This document shows, piece after piece, positions 20,310 through 29,304 of a DNA stretch of 46,042 nt (position 1 is the stretch's first letter; each line of letters starts with the position of its first letter). A program made the translations under genes and the position numbers. The stretch is taken from contig NZ_JASAOI010000016.1 in NCBI RefSeq assembly GCF_029953285.1, positions 1-46,042 on the forward strand, given 5' to 3'. A model generated the notes under the pieces. The model did not search any database, was not told the DNA's origin, and saw only the letters and a program-made list of their open reading frames with translations. Source of the DNA: Yinghuangia seranimata. Its GTDB lineage: Bacteria > Actinomycetota > Actinomycetes > Streptomycetales > Streptomycetaceae.

Positions 20310-21841
20310 TGATCCGTCTCCTTGTTGCTCGCCTCGACCTGGCCGGCGGTCGGCCCTGCCGTCTCCTGCACGTCCCCGGCCGCGCCCTGCTGCGCCGTGC
20401 GGCGCTCGGCGGCCGCCGCGGCCTCGGCCGCGGGCGAGCCCGCCCGCCGCCGGGTCACCCATCCGGTGATGTTGCGCTGGCGCCCACGCGCCACCGCCAT
20501 CGCACCGTGGGGGACGTCTTCGGTGATCACCGACCCGGCCGCCGTGTACGCTCCGTCACCAATGGTGACCGGCGCGACCAGCATCGAATCGCTTCCCACA
20601 CGTACATGGTCGCCCACCGTCGTGTGGTGTTTGGCCACCCCGTCGTAATTCACGAAAATCGTAGCGGCACCGATATTGGCGCCCTCACCGATGGTCGCGT
20701 CGCCGACGTAGGACAGGTGCGGGACCTTGGACCCCTCGCCGACCTGCGCGTTCTTCATCTCGACGAAGCCGCCGGCCTTGGCGCGCGCGGCCAGCACGGT
20801 GCCCGGGCGCAGGTAGGTGTACGGGCCGACGGTGGCCTTGGGACCGATCACCGCGCCCTCGCACGTGGCGTTGTTCACCAGGGCGCCGGCCTCGACGCGG
20901 GTGTCACGCAGCGTGCAGTTCGGGCCGACCTCGGCCCCCGCCGCGACCGACGTACGGCCGTGCAGCTGGGTGTTGGGCAGCAGCACCGCGTCGGGCTCCA
21001 GCGTCACGTCGACGTCGACCCAGGTGGTCGCCGGGTCGACGACCGTGACACCGGCGCGCATCCAGGCCTCGAGCGTGCGCTCGTTGAACAGGCGACGCGC
21101 CTCGGCGAGTTGCACGCGGTCGTTGATCCCGAGGATCTCGCGGTGGTCCCCGGCGGCGACCGCCGCGACCCGGTGACCGGCCTCGCGCAGCAGCGTCAGG
21201 GTGTCGGTGAGGTACTCCTCGCCCTGGCTGTTGTCGGTGGTCAGGCCGCCGAGCGCCTCACGCAGCAGCTTGCCGTCGAACGCGTACACGCCGGAGTTGA
21301 TCTCGGCGATCGCGCGCTGCGCCTCAGAGGCGTCCTTGTGCTCGACGATCTGCTGGACGGTGTTGTCGCCGATGACCCGGACGATGCGGCCGTAGCCGGT
21401 CGGGTCCGGGACCACCGCGGACAGCACGGTGACCGCGTTGCCCTCGGCCTGGTGGGTGTCGACCAGCGCGGCGAGCGTCGCGGTGGTCAGCAGCGGGGTG
21501 TCACCGCACACGACGACGACCGTGCCGGAAGGCTCGCGGCCCTGCTCGGCCAGCGCGTCGACGGCGACCCGGACGGCGTGCCCGGTCCCGTTCTGCTGCT
21601 CCTGGACGACCGTGACCGCGGCCGGGTCGAGCTCGGAGAGGTGTGCCGTCACCTGGTCGCGGCCGTGGCCGACGACGACCACGAGCTCCTGCGGGTCGAG
21701 TCGGCGGGACGCTTCGACGACATGGCCGACCAGGCTGCGTCCGGCGAGGGTGTGCAGCACCTTGGGCGTGGTCGCCGACTTCATGCGGGTGCCCTCACCC
21801 GCAGCGAGAACGACGACGGCAGCGGGGCGGACGGGGCTCAC
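20306..21841 (-). CDS. glmU: Bifunctional GlmU (UDP-GlcNAc pyrophosphorylase / GlcN-1-P acetyltransferase)
   Basis: A 511-residue GlmU that makes UDP-GlcNAc, the precursor of peptidoglycan and the likely starting sugar of the island upstream. The N-terminal uridyltransferase has [11 protein letters not shown] and GDTPLLT. The C-terminal half is the left-handed beta-helix with hexapeptide repeats and the acetyltransferase segment [15 protein letters not shown] 45-residue Ala/Glu/Gln-rich tail follows. GTG at 21841 has GAGGAG upstream at about 8 nt. It lies 148 nt downstream of tRNA-Gln on the same strand. Confidence 0.97.
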   Translation of the reverse strand: MSPVRPAAVVVLAAGEGTRMKSATTPKVLHTLAGRSLVGHVVEASRRLDPQELVVVVGHGRDQVTAHLSELDPAAVTVVQEQQNGTGHAVRVAVDALAEQGREPSGTVVVVCGDTPLLTTATLAALVDTHQAEGNAVTVLSAVVPDPTGYGRIVRVIGDNTVQQIVEHKDASEAQRAIAEINSGVYAFDGKLLREALGGLTTDNSQGEEYLTDTLTLLREAGHRVAAVAAGDHREILGINDRVQLAEARRLFNERTLEAWMRAGVTVVDPATTWVDVDVTLEPDAVLLPNTQLHGRTSVAAGAEVGPNCTLRDTRVEAGALVNNATCEGAVIGPKATVGPYTYLRPGTVLAARAKAGGFVEMKNAQVGEGSKVPHLSYVGDATIGEGANIGAATIFVNYDGVAKHHTTVGDHVRVGSDSMLVAPVTIGDGAYTAAGSVITEDVPHGAMAVARGRQRNITGWVTRRRAGSPAAEAAAAAERRTAQQGAAGDVQETAGPTAGQVEASNKETDQ

Positions 21842-21962
21842 GCGGGTGGCTCCTCGGCTCTGCTTGCGGGGGGACCGTCCGATGGCGACGCGGCGGCCGA
21901 CGGATGAACGAGGTCGGCGCACGGCGTGAAGACCGGACACAGTCGAGGATACCGGTGAAGTC

Positions 21963-21982
21963 GGGCGGGGTCGCCCCCGCCC
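21963..21982 (-). terminator. Hairpin after tRNA-Gln
   Basis: An 8-bp G/C stem (21963-21970 with 21975-21982) and a 4-nt loop begin 7 nt past the tRNA 3' end. It is likely the terminator or 3' processing boundary of the tRNA and separates it from glmU. Confidence 0.6.
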
Positions 21983-21989
21983 TGAAGGG

Positions 21990-22061
21990 CTCCGCTGCCA
22001 GGACTCGAACCTGGACATAGGGTTCCAAAGACCCCAGTGCTGCCGATTACACCACAGCGGA
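21990..22061 (-). tRNA. tRNA-Gln (UUG)
   Basis: A 72-nt cloverleaf on the minus strand. The acceptor TCCGCTG pairs with CAGCGGA, followed by discriminator G. The D stem is GTGT/GCAC, the anticodon stem GGGGT/ACCCT, and the loop CTTTGGA contains anticodon TTG, reading CAA. The T arm has GTTCGAATC. The CCA end is not encoded. It lies upstream of glmU, as is common in Streptomyces relatives. Confidence 0.96.
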
Positions 22062-22235
22062 CCGGACGGCCGGACCGCCCGGAACACACGTTCGGGAAGC
22101 CCGCTTTCGTCGGCTCCTACTATGCCAGTCCCGCCCCCTCGCATGCCGCGCCATAAAGGGCGTGAGCGCGTGCCGGAAAAACGGGTTGACGCACGGAGTC
22201 CTCACATTCCGCGAATCGGATGCCATACTGACCCC

Positions 22236-22255
22236 AACCTACGGACCCGTAGGTT
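22236..22255. promoter_or_regulatory. Palindromic operator upstream of the desaturase
   Basis: AACCTACGG and CCGTAGGTT are perfect 9-bp arms separated by 2 nt. The palindrome lies 7 nt after a possible -10 (CATACT, 22224-22229), so it would cover the transcription start. It is 52 nt before the desaturase ATG. The adjoining TetR gene is the obvious candidate ligand-responsive repressor. Confidence 0.8.
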
Positions 22256-22307
22256 ACGCGACCGTATACCCGGCTACGCCCCCGTCTCCGACGCGCGAGG
22301 GAACCTC

Positions 22308-23270
22308 ATGACACCGTCGTCCGGCACCGCCGTACTCGATACCGAGACCCCGACGCCGGCCCCCATAAAGGGCACGCTCGGCGGGGAACGCAAGCACTGG
22401 GCCGAGCAGTTCGCGCTCGCCCTCTTCATCGGAATCCCGTTCGTGGCGCTGGTCGCCGCCGTCCCCGTGATGTGGGGATGGGGCCTTTCGTGGCTCGACG
22501 TCGTCCTCGCCGTCGTCATGTACGCGATCACGGGGCACGGCATCACCATCGGCTTCCACCGCTATTTCACGCACGGCTCGTTCAAGGCCAACCGCGGCGT
22601 ACGCGTCGCGCTCGGCATCGCCGGGAACATGGCGGTGCAGGGGCCGCTGGTGCGCTGGGTCGCCGACCACCGCAAGCACCACAAGTTCTCCGACCAGGAG
22701 GGCGACCCGCACTCGCCGTGGAAGTACGGCTCGGGCGTCCGCTCGCTCGCCAAGGGCATGTGGTGGGCGCACATGGGCTGGCTGTTCGACACCGAGCAGA
22801 CCGACCAGAACAAGTACGCGCCCGACCTGCTCAAAGACCGGGACCTGGTCCGGGTCTCGCGGCAGTTCCCGTTCTGGGTCGCCGTCTCGCTGCTGGCCCC
22901 CGCGCTGGTCGGCGGGCTCGCCACGTGGTCGTGGCACGGCGCGCTGACCGCGTTCTTCTGGGCCGGACTGGTGCGCGTCGCGCTGCTGCACCACGTCACC
23001 TGGTCGATCAACTCGATCTGCCACGCGGTGGGCAACCAGCCGTTCCGCTCCCGCGACAAGTCCGGCAACGTGTGGTGGCTCGCCATCCCGTCGATGGGCG
23101 AGTCGTGGCACAACCTGCACCACGCCGACCAGACCGCGGCGCGCCACGGCGTCCTGCGCGGCCAGCTCGACTCCAGCGCGCGCACGATCCGCTGGATGGA
23201 GCAGCTCGGCTGGGTATGGGACGTGCGTTGGCCGGACCGCGCGCGAATCGAGTCGCGGCGCGCGGCATGA
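22308..23270 (+). CDS. Membrane acyl-CoA (delta-9 type) fatty acid desaturase
   Basis: A 320-residue integral membrane di-iron desaturase introducing a double bond into acyl chains. The three histidine boxes are H84RYFTH89, H121RKHH125 and H268NLHH272. Hydrophobic segments lie at about 36-57, 61-80 and 185-225. GAGGGAA lies about 7 nt before the ATG. It is followed after 7 nt by a TetR regulator, forming a self-regulated operon behind the palindrome at 22236-22255. It resembles the DesA3-like group; electrons would come from an oxidoreductase encoded elsewhere. Confidence 0.92.
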   Translation: MTPSSGTAVLDTETPTPAPIKGTLGGERKHWAEQFALALFIGIPFVALVAAVPVMWGWGLSWLDVVLAVVMYAITGHGITIGFHRYFTHGSFKANRGVRVALGIAGNMAVQGPLVRWVADHRKHHKFSDQEGDPHSPWKYGSGVRSLAKGMWWAHMGWLFDTEQTDQNKYAPDLLKDRDLVRVSRQFPFWVAVSLLAPALVGGLATWSWHGALTAFFWAGLVRVALLHHVTWSINSICHAVGNQPFRSRDKSGNVWWLAIPSMGESWHNLHHADQTAARHGVLRGQLDSSARTIRWMEQLGWVWDVRWPDRARIESRRAA

Positions 23271-23277
23271 TGGAGCG

Positions 23278-24069
23278 ATGACCGAGACCAGCAGACGCGG
23301 CGGGGCCGCGCGCGGCGGCGGTCGTGTTCGTATGACCGGCAAGGAGCGGCGCGAGCAGCTCATCGACATCGGTCGGACCCTGTTCGCTGAACGCGGGTTC
23401 GACGCGACGAGTGTCGAGGAGATCGCCGCCAAGGCAGGCGTCTCCAAGCCGGTGGTCTACGAGCACTTCGGCGGCAAGGAGGGGCTCTACGCGGTCGTCG
23501 TCGACCGTGAGATGCGGATCCTCCTGGACGGGGTGACCAGCGCTCTCACGGGCGGCCATCCGCGTGAACTTCTGGAGCAGGCGGCCTTCGGGCTGCTCGA
23601 CTACATCGAGCACTCGACCGACGGCTTCCAGATCCTGGTGCGGGATTCACCGGTCGCCCAGTCGACCGGCACCTTCGCCTCGCTGATCAGCGACATCGCC
23701 TCACAGGTCGAGCACATCCTCGGGCTGGAGTTCGCGTCCCGCGGGTACGACCCGAAGTTCGCGCCGATGTACGCGCAGATGCTGGTGGGCATGGTGGCGC
23801 TGACCGGCCAGTGGTGGCTGGACGTCCGCTCCCCCGCCAAGTCCGAGGTGGCCGCGCACCTGGTCAACCTCGCGTGGAACGGCCTGTCCGGGCTCGAGCA
23901 GAGCCCGCGCCTGGTCACCCGCCGCAAGCACGACAGGTCCGAGCCCGGGGCCGGCCGGCTCAGGCCAGGCTGCCGGTGGCCACCCAGTCCGGGACCGGCT
24001 CGGTCGCGGCGAGCCAGTGCCCGGGGACGCCGCCGGTGCCGGTGCGGGCCGCGACCACGCCGCCGGTGA
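23278..24069 (+). CDS. TetR-family regulator, probable repressor of the desaturase operon
   Basis: A 263-residue TetR protein. The DNA-binding domain has TLFAERGFDATSVEEIAAKAG then VSKPVVYEHFGGKEGLY (about 33-69). The ligand domain runs to about residue 222. The last 40 residues are Arg/Pro-rich and unlike the family. They extend 110 nt antisense into the ADP-ribosylglycohydrolase gene, so an original stop near 23945 was probably lost or a frameshift altered the end. ATG at 23278 follows GGAG at short spacing; ATG at 23332 is an alternative. It is cotranscribed with the desaturase and probably senses acyl-CoA, which is inference. Confidence 0.85.
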   Translation: MTETSRRGGAARGGGRVRMTGKERREQLIDIGRTLFAERGFDATSVEEIAAKAGVSKPVVYEHFGGKEGLYAVVVDREMRILLDGVTSALTGGHPRELLEQAAFGLLDYIEHSTDGFQILVRDSPVAQSTGTFASLISDIASQVEHILGLEFASRGYDPKFAPMYAQMLVGMVALTGQWWLDVRSPAKSEVAAHLVNLAWNGLSGLEQSPRLVTRRKHDRSEPGAGRLRPGCRWPPSPGPARSRRASARGRRRCRCGPRPRRR

Positions 24070-24877
24070 TGGCGCACGTGGTGTCGACGTCGCCGAGCCC
24101 GTTGGCGGTCAGCCAGAGCGCCTCGGTGAGGTCGTCGGGCTCCTGGGCGGCGGTCCACAGCGCGAACGGCACGGTGTCGGGGCACGAGATGCGGTGCCCG
24201 GTGCCGAGCACCTCGGCGGCGTGCCGCCACGACGTCGCCTCCGCGATGCCGGCGGCGGTCCGCAGGCCGCCGCGGACCTCGCTGAACGGGGTGCGGTCGG
24301 CCACCGCCGTGAGGAACGCCTCGGGCGCCATCGCGTCGTCGTCCTGGCCGGCCGTCATGAGCGCGGCCGCGACCGCGACGGCCACCGCGCCCGCGATCGC
24401 CTCGGGGTGCGCGTGGCTGGCCTCGGCGCTGAGCGCCGCCTGCTCGGCGACGAGGTCGAGGTCGTCCGCGAACCACGCGCCGAGCGGCGCGACCCGCATC
24501 GCGGAGCCGTTGCCCCACGAGCCCTGGCCGTCGAAGACCGCCGTGGTGACGTCGCGCCAGTCCGCGCCCGCGTGGACGGCGCGGAGCACGCCGTGCATCG
24601 ACGGGCCGTAGCCGCGCGACGGGTCGCCGACGTAGGTCGCGGCGAAGTGGTCGGCCAGGGCGTCCTGGTCGATGTGGCCGTGCAGGTGCAGGATCCGCAG
24701 GACGGACAGCGCCATCGCGGTGTCGTCCGTCCAGTTCCACGGGGTCTCTTCGGGGGTGCGGCGGCGCGAGAGGCTGTCGGTTCGTTCCGCGCCGCGGCGG
24801 AAGAACCAGCGTTGTCCGAACGAGTCTCCGAGGGCGAGGCCGCGCAGTGACCTGGCGGCGTTGAGGATGCGGTCCAT
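23960..24877 (-). CDS. ADP-ribosylglycohydrolase family protein
   Basis: A 305-residue member of the ADP-ribosylglycohydrolase (DraG/ARH) family, which removes ADP-ribose from proteins, DNA or small molecules with two Mg ions. Metal-binding motifs are present: GLALGDSFGQ (13-22), WTDDTAM (about 49-55) and, near the C-terminus, GDVDTTCAITGGVV. The internal GSWGNGSAMRVAPLG is also a family signature. The substrate is unknown. The ATG at 24877 gives the standard N-terminus. Its 3' end overlaps the tail of the TetR gene on the other strand. Confidence 0.92.
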   Translation of the reverse strand: MDRILNAARSLRGLALGDSFGQRWFFRRGAERTDSLSRRRTPEETPWNWTDDTAMALSVLRILHLHGHIDQDALADHFAATYVGDPSRGYGPSMHGVLRAVHAGADWRDVTTAVFDGQGSWGNGSAMRVAPLGAWFADDLDLVAEQAALSAEASHAHPEAIAGAVAVAVAAALMTAGQDDDAMAPEAFLTAVADRTPFSEVRGGLRTAAGIAEATSWRHAAEVLGTGHRISCPDTVPFALWTAAQEPDDLTEALWLTANGLGDVDTTCAITGGVVAARTGTGGVPGHWLAATEPVPDWVATGSLA

Positions 24878-24930
24878 CACGCCATCCTGCCGGTTCGCGA
24901 GCGGTGCCGGGTATCGGATTACCGTGCCGG

Positions 24931-25296
24931 TCAAGCTTCCTGACGGGCCATCAGTTCCAGGCGGTTGCCGACCGGGTCCTCGGTGTGGAAGCGCCGCACA
25001 CCGGGGATCTCGTCGCTCCACCGGACCGGCGCGCCGGCCGCCGCCAGCCGCTCGGCGAACCCGTCGAGGTCCTCCACGACGAACGCCGGGTGCGCCTTCG
25101 CGGACGGCCGGAAGTCCGGCTCGGCGCCGAGGTGCAGCTGCACCGCGCCGGACGCGAACCAGCAGCCGCCGCGCGCCGCGAGCACCGGCGGCTTGGGGAT
25201 CTCGGTCATCCCGAACGGGCCGGTGTAGAAGGCGCGCAGCAGGTCCTCGCTGCCGGTCGGGACGGCGAGCTGGACGTGGTCGATGGCGTGCAGCAT
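24931..25296 (-). CDS. VOC-family (glyoxalase/dioxygenase fold) protein
   Basis: A 121-residue vicinal-oxygen-chelate protein with two beta-alpha-beta-beta-beta units. It begins AIDHVQLAV with possible metal ligand H7 and ends FHTEDPVGNRLELM with E115, the usual metal positions. The function is open: glyoxalase-like isomerase, dioxygenase or binding protein. ATG at 25296 has AGGAG six nt upstream. A GTG at 25341 would overlap the tam stop (GTGA) and add 15 residues but lacks a ribosome-binding site. It is in the tam operon and so probably under TamR. Confidence 0.85.
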   Translation of the reverse strand: MLHAIDHVQLAVPTGSEDLLRAFYTGPFGMTEIPKPPVLAARGGCWFASGAVQLHLGAEPDFRPSAKAHPAFVVEDLDGFAERLAAAGAPVRWSDEIPGVRRFHTEDPVGNRLELMARQEA

Positions 25297-25337
25297 GCGG
25301 GCGGGCTCCTGGGCGGCGAGGGTGGCGGACGTCGGGC

Positions 25338-26108
25338 TCACGGTGTGCGGACCGCGACGGCGAACAGCCGCCGGAAGCGCAGCACCGTGCCGTACGACCG
25401 GGCCGGATAGGCGTCGCGCAGCAGTGCGCCGTACTCCGCCGTGAACTCGGCCTGTCCGGCGGCGTCGAGTGCGGCGAGCACGGGCCGCAGCGCGGTGCCC
25501 TTCACCCAGTTGAGCACCGGGTCGACCCCGCTCAGGACGTGCCGGTAGCTGGTCTCCCAGGCGTCGACGGTGAAGCCGGGCCGGGCGAGCGCGTCGAGGT
25601 AGACGTCGACGTCGGGGACGCCGCGGTTGAGCACGACCCCGTCCAGCCGCTCCTTCCAGCGCGCGGACTCGGCGAGTTCGCGCAGCAGGACGTGGGTGGC
25701 GTCGGCGTGGTTGCCGGGCACCTGGAGGGCGAGCGCGCCGCCGGTGGTCAGCGCGTCGGCCCACCGGGGCAGCCGGTCGAGGTGGCCGGGGACCCACTGG
25801 AGGGCGGCGTTGGTGACGACGACGTCGTACGACTCCTCGGGGCGCCACGCGCCGATGTCGGCGAGCCGGAAGTCGAGCCGGCCGGGCCGCGCGTACTCGA
25901 CGGTGGCGGCGATCATCGCGGGGTCGTTGTCGAGGCCGGTGATGTGCGCGTCGGGCCAGCGCGCGGCGAGTTCCGCGGTCGCGTTGCCGGGGCCGCAGCC
26001 GAGGTCGACGACGCGGCGGGGGCGCTCGGTGGGAACGCGGGCGAGGAGTTCGTGGAACGGGCGGGTGCGCTCGTCCGCGTAGCGCAGGTACTGGTCGGGG
26101 TCCCACAT
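25338..26108 (-). CDS. tam: Trans-aconitate 2-methyltransferase
   Basis: A 256-residue SAM-dependent methyltransferase. Motif I is VVDLGCGPGN (33-42), preceded by the family start MWDPDQYLRYADERTRPF. NAALQWVPGH and LALQVPGNHADATH are typical of Tam. The enzyme esterifies trans-aconitate, a spontaneous inhibitor of aconitase. It is divergent from a MarR regulator with shared palindromes between, the arrangement described for Streptomyces tam and tamR. Confidence 0.93.
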   Translation of the reverse strand: MWDPDQYLRYADERTRPFHELLARVPTERPRRVVDLGCGPGNATAELAARWPDAHITGLDNDPAMIAATVEYARPGRLDFRLADIGAWRPEESYDVVVTNAALQWVPGHLDRLPRWADALTTGGALALQVPGNHADATHVLLRELAESARWKERLDGVVLNRGVPDVDVYLDALARPGFTVDAWETSYRHVLSGVDPVLNWVKGTALRPVLAALDAAGQAEFTAEYGALLRDAYPARSYGTVLRFRRLFAVAVRTP

Positions 26109-26132
26109 GACGCCTCCCGCGGCGGGCCGATT

Positions 26133-26150
26133 TATCTTGACATCAAGATA
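26133..26150. promoter_or_regulatory. TamR operator 1
   Basis: TATCTTGA and TCAAGATA are perfect 8-bp arms with a 2-nt centre. The site lies 25 nt upstream of tam. Centre-to-centre distance to operator 2 is about 38 nt. Confidence 0.85.
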
Positions 26151-26172
26151 GTACCCCGCCCGCGGGCGTTTG

Positions 26173-26186
26173 TCTTGACATCAAGA
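26173..26186. promoter_or_regulatory. TamR operator 2
   Basis: TCTTGA and TCAAGA flank a 2-nt centre, the same core as operator 1. The site lies 36 nt upstream of tamR, so binding would autoregulate the gene. A weaker copy (TCTTGATGTCGAG, 26275-26287) lies inside the tamR coding region. Confidence 0.8.
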
Positions 26187-26221
26187 GGCTTGGCATCGAA
26201 AGACTCGCTAGACTTGCGACC

Positions 26222-26725
26222 ATGAAGGACGAGGTCGACCGACTGATCGAAGCGTGGCAGCGCGAGCGCCCCGATCTTGATGTCGAGCCCCTTGAGGTGC
26301 TCAGCCGGGTGACCCGGCTCGCGCGGCACCTCGATCGCGCGCGCCGACTCGCCTTCGCCGCGCGCGACCTCGAACCGTGGGAGTTCGACGTACTGTCCGC
26401 GCTGCGCCGCGCCGGCGCGCCGTACCAGCTCTCCCCCGGCCAGCTGCTCACGCAGACGCTGGTCACCTCCGGCACGATGACCAACCGCATCGACCGGCTC
26501 GCCGCCAAGGGCCTCGTGCTGCGCCAGCCCGACCCCGGCGACCGGCGCGGCGTCCTGGTCCGCCTCACCGAGGACGGCCGCGACCGGGTCGACGCCGCGA
26601 TGGCCGAACTGCTCGAGCACGAGCGCGACATCCTCGCGGGCCTCGACCGCGACCAGCGCGCGGCCCTCGCCGGGCTGCTGCGCTCGGTGGTCGCGCCGTT
26701 CGACAACCACGCCCAGTCGCACTGA
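26222..26725 (+). CDS. tamR: MarR-family regulator TamR
   Basis: A 167-residue MarR protein of the UrtR/TamR subgroup, with the extra N-terminal helix (residues 1-20) before the dimer domain. The winged helix has LVTSGTMTNRIDRLAAKGLVLRQPDPGDRRG. In Streptomyces, TamR represses tam and aconitase-linked genes and is released by citrate, aconitate and related ligands. Divergence from tam, two strong palindromes between them and one weak site inside the gene fit this role. Confidence 0.93.
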   Translation: MKDEVDRLIEAWQRERPDLDVEPLEVLSRVTRLARHLDRARRLAFAARDLEPWEFDVLSALRRAGAPYQLSPGQLLTQTLVTSGTMTNRIDRLAAKGLVLRQPDPGDRRGVLVRLTEDGRDRVDAAMAELLEHERDILAGLDRDQRAALAGLLRSVVAPFDNHAQSH

Positions 26726-26798
26726 CCGGTCGCCCCGCGTCCCGAACGGGGCTGCCGGAAACGGAATTTCGTCGCCGACATCTGGTGCCTCCCGCACC

Positions 26799-26821
26799 GT
26801 GGCGCCCACTATGGGCGCCAC
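26799..26821 (+). terminator. Hairpin between tamR and the SGNH hydrolase gene
   Basis: A perfect 10-bp stem (26799-26808 with 26812-26821) with a 3-nt loop, 73 nt past tamR. It probably ends tamR transcription. A second small hairpin (26824-26841) follows just before the hydrolase ribosome-binding site. Confidence 0.65.
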
Positions 26822-26855
26822 GTGACCGCCGCACGGCGGTCCAGCGGGAGGGACA

Positions 26856-27710
26856 ATGCGCACCAGACCACGCACACTTCTCGTCGCCCTCTTCAGCGCC
26901 GCCCTGCTCCTCGTGGGCGGCGCGACGTCTGCCGGCGCCGCGGCGGGCGGCCAGGGCCCGACGTACTACGTCTCGCTCGGCGACTCGCTCGCGCGGGGCT
27001 ACATGCCGGGCCAGGGGGACACCGACCAGGGCTACACCGACCTGCTCTACAACGCCCTCAAGGCGAAGGACCCGGGGCTCCAGCACGTCAAGCTCGGCTG
27101 CAGCGGCGCCACCACGAGCACGCTGCTCAACGGCGGCGGACGCTGCGCGTACCCCGAGGGCACGCAGCTCGCCGCCGCCGAGAAGTTCCTGCGCGAACAC
27201 CGCGGCAAGGTACGGTTCGTGACGCTCGACATCGGCGCCAACGACGTCGCGCGCTGTGCGGCGCCGTCCGGCATCGACATGCGGTGTGCGAGCGACAGCC
27301 TGCACACCGTCGGGACCAACCTCACGGCGATCCTCAAGCGGCTGCGCGCCGCCGGCGGCGCCGGCCCGCAGTACGCGGGCATGACGTACTACGACCCGTT
27401 CCTGGCGGCGTGGCTCACCGGCGCCAACGGGCAGCAGCTGGCCTACCTCTCGGAGTTCGTGCAGGAGCTCCTGAACGGTGTGATCAGCACCGACCTGCGG
27501 ACGCGCGGCTTCGCCGTGGCGGACGTCGCGGGGGCGTTCTCGACCCGCGCGTTCACCCCGACGGTGCCGCTGCCTGGCGTCGGACAGGTGCCGCTGAACG
27601 TCGCGCGCATCTGCCAGTGGACGTTCATGTGCACGCGCCAGGACATCCACGCGAACCCGGTCGGCTACCAGGTGCTGGCCGACACGTTCGCCGGGGTGCT
27701 CACGCCGTAG
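26856..27710 (+). CDS. Secreted SGNH/GDSL-type hydrolase
   Basis: A 284-residue exported esterase-like protein. The signal peptide is MRTRPRTLLVALFSAALLL, with cleavage likely near A28-A30. Block I is SLGDSLARG with nucleophile S44, the oxyanion Gly is in KLGCSGATT, block III is DIGANDV, and block V is DIHANPVGY with H265. Six cysteines after cleavage suggest disulfides, as in actinobacterial extracellular lipases and esterases. GGGAGGGAC precedes the ATG. The substrate (lipid or polysaccharide ester) is unknown. It converges on gdhA with a 48-nt gap. Confidence 0.9.
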   Translation: MRTRPRTLLVALFSAALLLVGGATSAGAAAGGQGPTYYVSLGDSLARGYMPGQGDTDQGYTDLLYNALKAKDPGLQHVKLGCSGATTSTLLNGGGRCAYPEGTQLAAAEKFLREHRGKVRFVTLDIGANDVARCAAPSGIDMRCASDSLHTVGTNLTAILKRLRAAGGAGPQYAGMTYYDPFLAAWLTGANGQQLAYLSEFVQELLNGVISTDLRTRGFAVADVAGAFSTRAFTPTVPLPGVGQVPLNVARICQWTFMCTRQDIHANPVGYQVLADTFAGVLTP

Positions 27711-27758
27711 CGCGTCCCGGAAGCACGACCCGGTAGCGCGTCCGCGCTCCTTCGTGCG

Positions 27759-29105
<1,347 letters not shown>

Positions 29106-29136
29106 TCACCCGTGCCGAGCAATTATTCCTAAACGT

Positions 29137-29169
29137 CTTGTGTGCGTTCGCTCACGCGGGGTACACAAG
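29137..29169. promoter_or_regulatory. Inverted repeat upstream of gdhA
   Basis: CTTGTGT (29137-29143) and ACACAAG (29163-29169) are perfect 7-bp arms around a 19-nt spacer. AT-rich sequence between the repeat and the gene (about 29121-29133) reads TAGGAATAAT on the minus strand and may contain the -10. This could be an operator for a nitrogen regulator, but it does not clearly match the GlnR consensus. Confidence 0.45.
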
Positions 29170-29252
29170 ATCTCGACGGCGCGGGGACGCCGGGGCGCCC
29201 GGATCGGGGAAAACCGGGCGGACGGGGGCAGGGGGTGGGGCGGGGCGGGCAC

Positions 29253-29273
29253 GCCGGATCTCGGGGATCCGGC
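29253..29273 (-). terminator. Hairpin after the P450 gene
   Basis: An 8-bp stem (29253-29260 with 29266-29273), 5-nt loop, about 31 nt past the P450 stop. It separates the P450 transcript from gdhA, which is on the same strand downstream. Confidence 0.6.
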
Positions 29274-29304
29274 GGCCCGGCCCGGCGGTCCGCGCCGGCC
29301 GTGG

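Noticed and set aside
21990-22061. tRNA-Gln as an integration site for the sugar island or a prophage
   Set aside because: No duplicated tRNA 3' end, integrase or excisionase was seen; the island ends 5 kb away.
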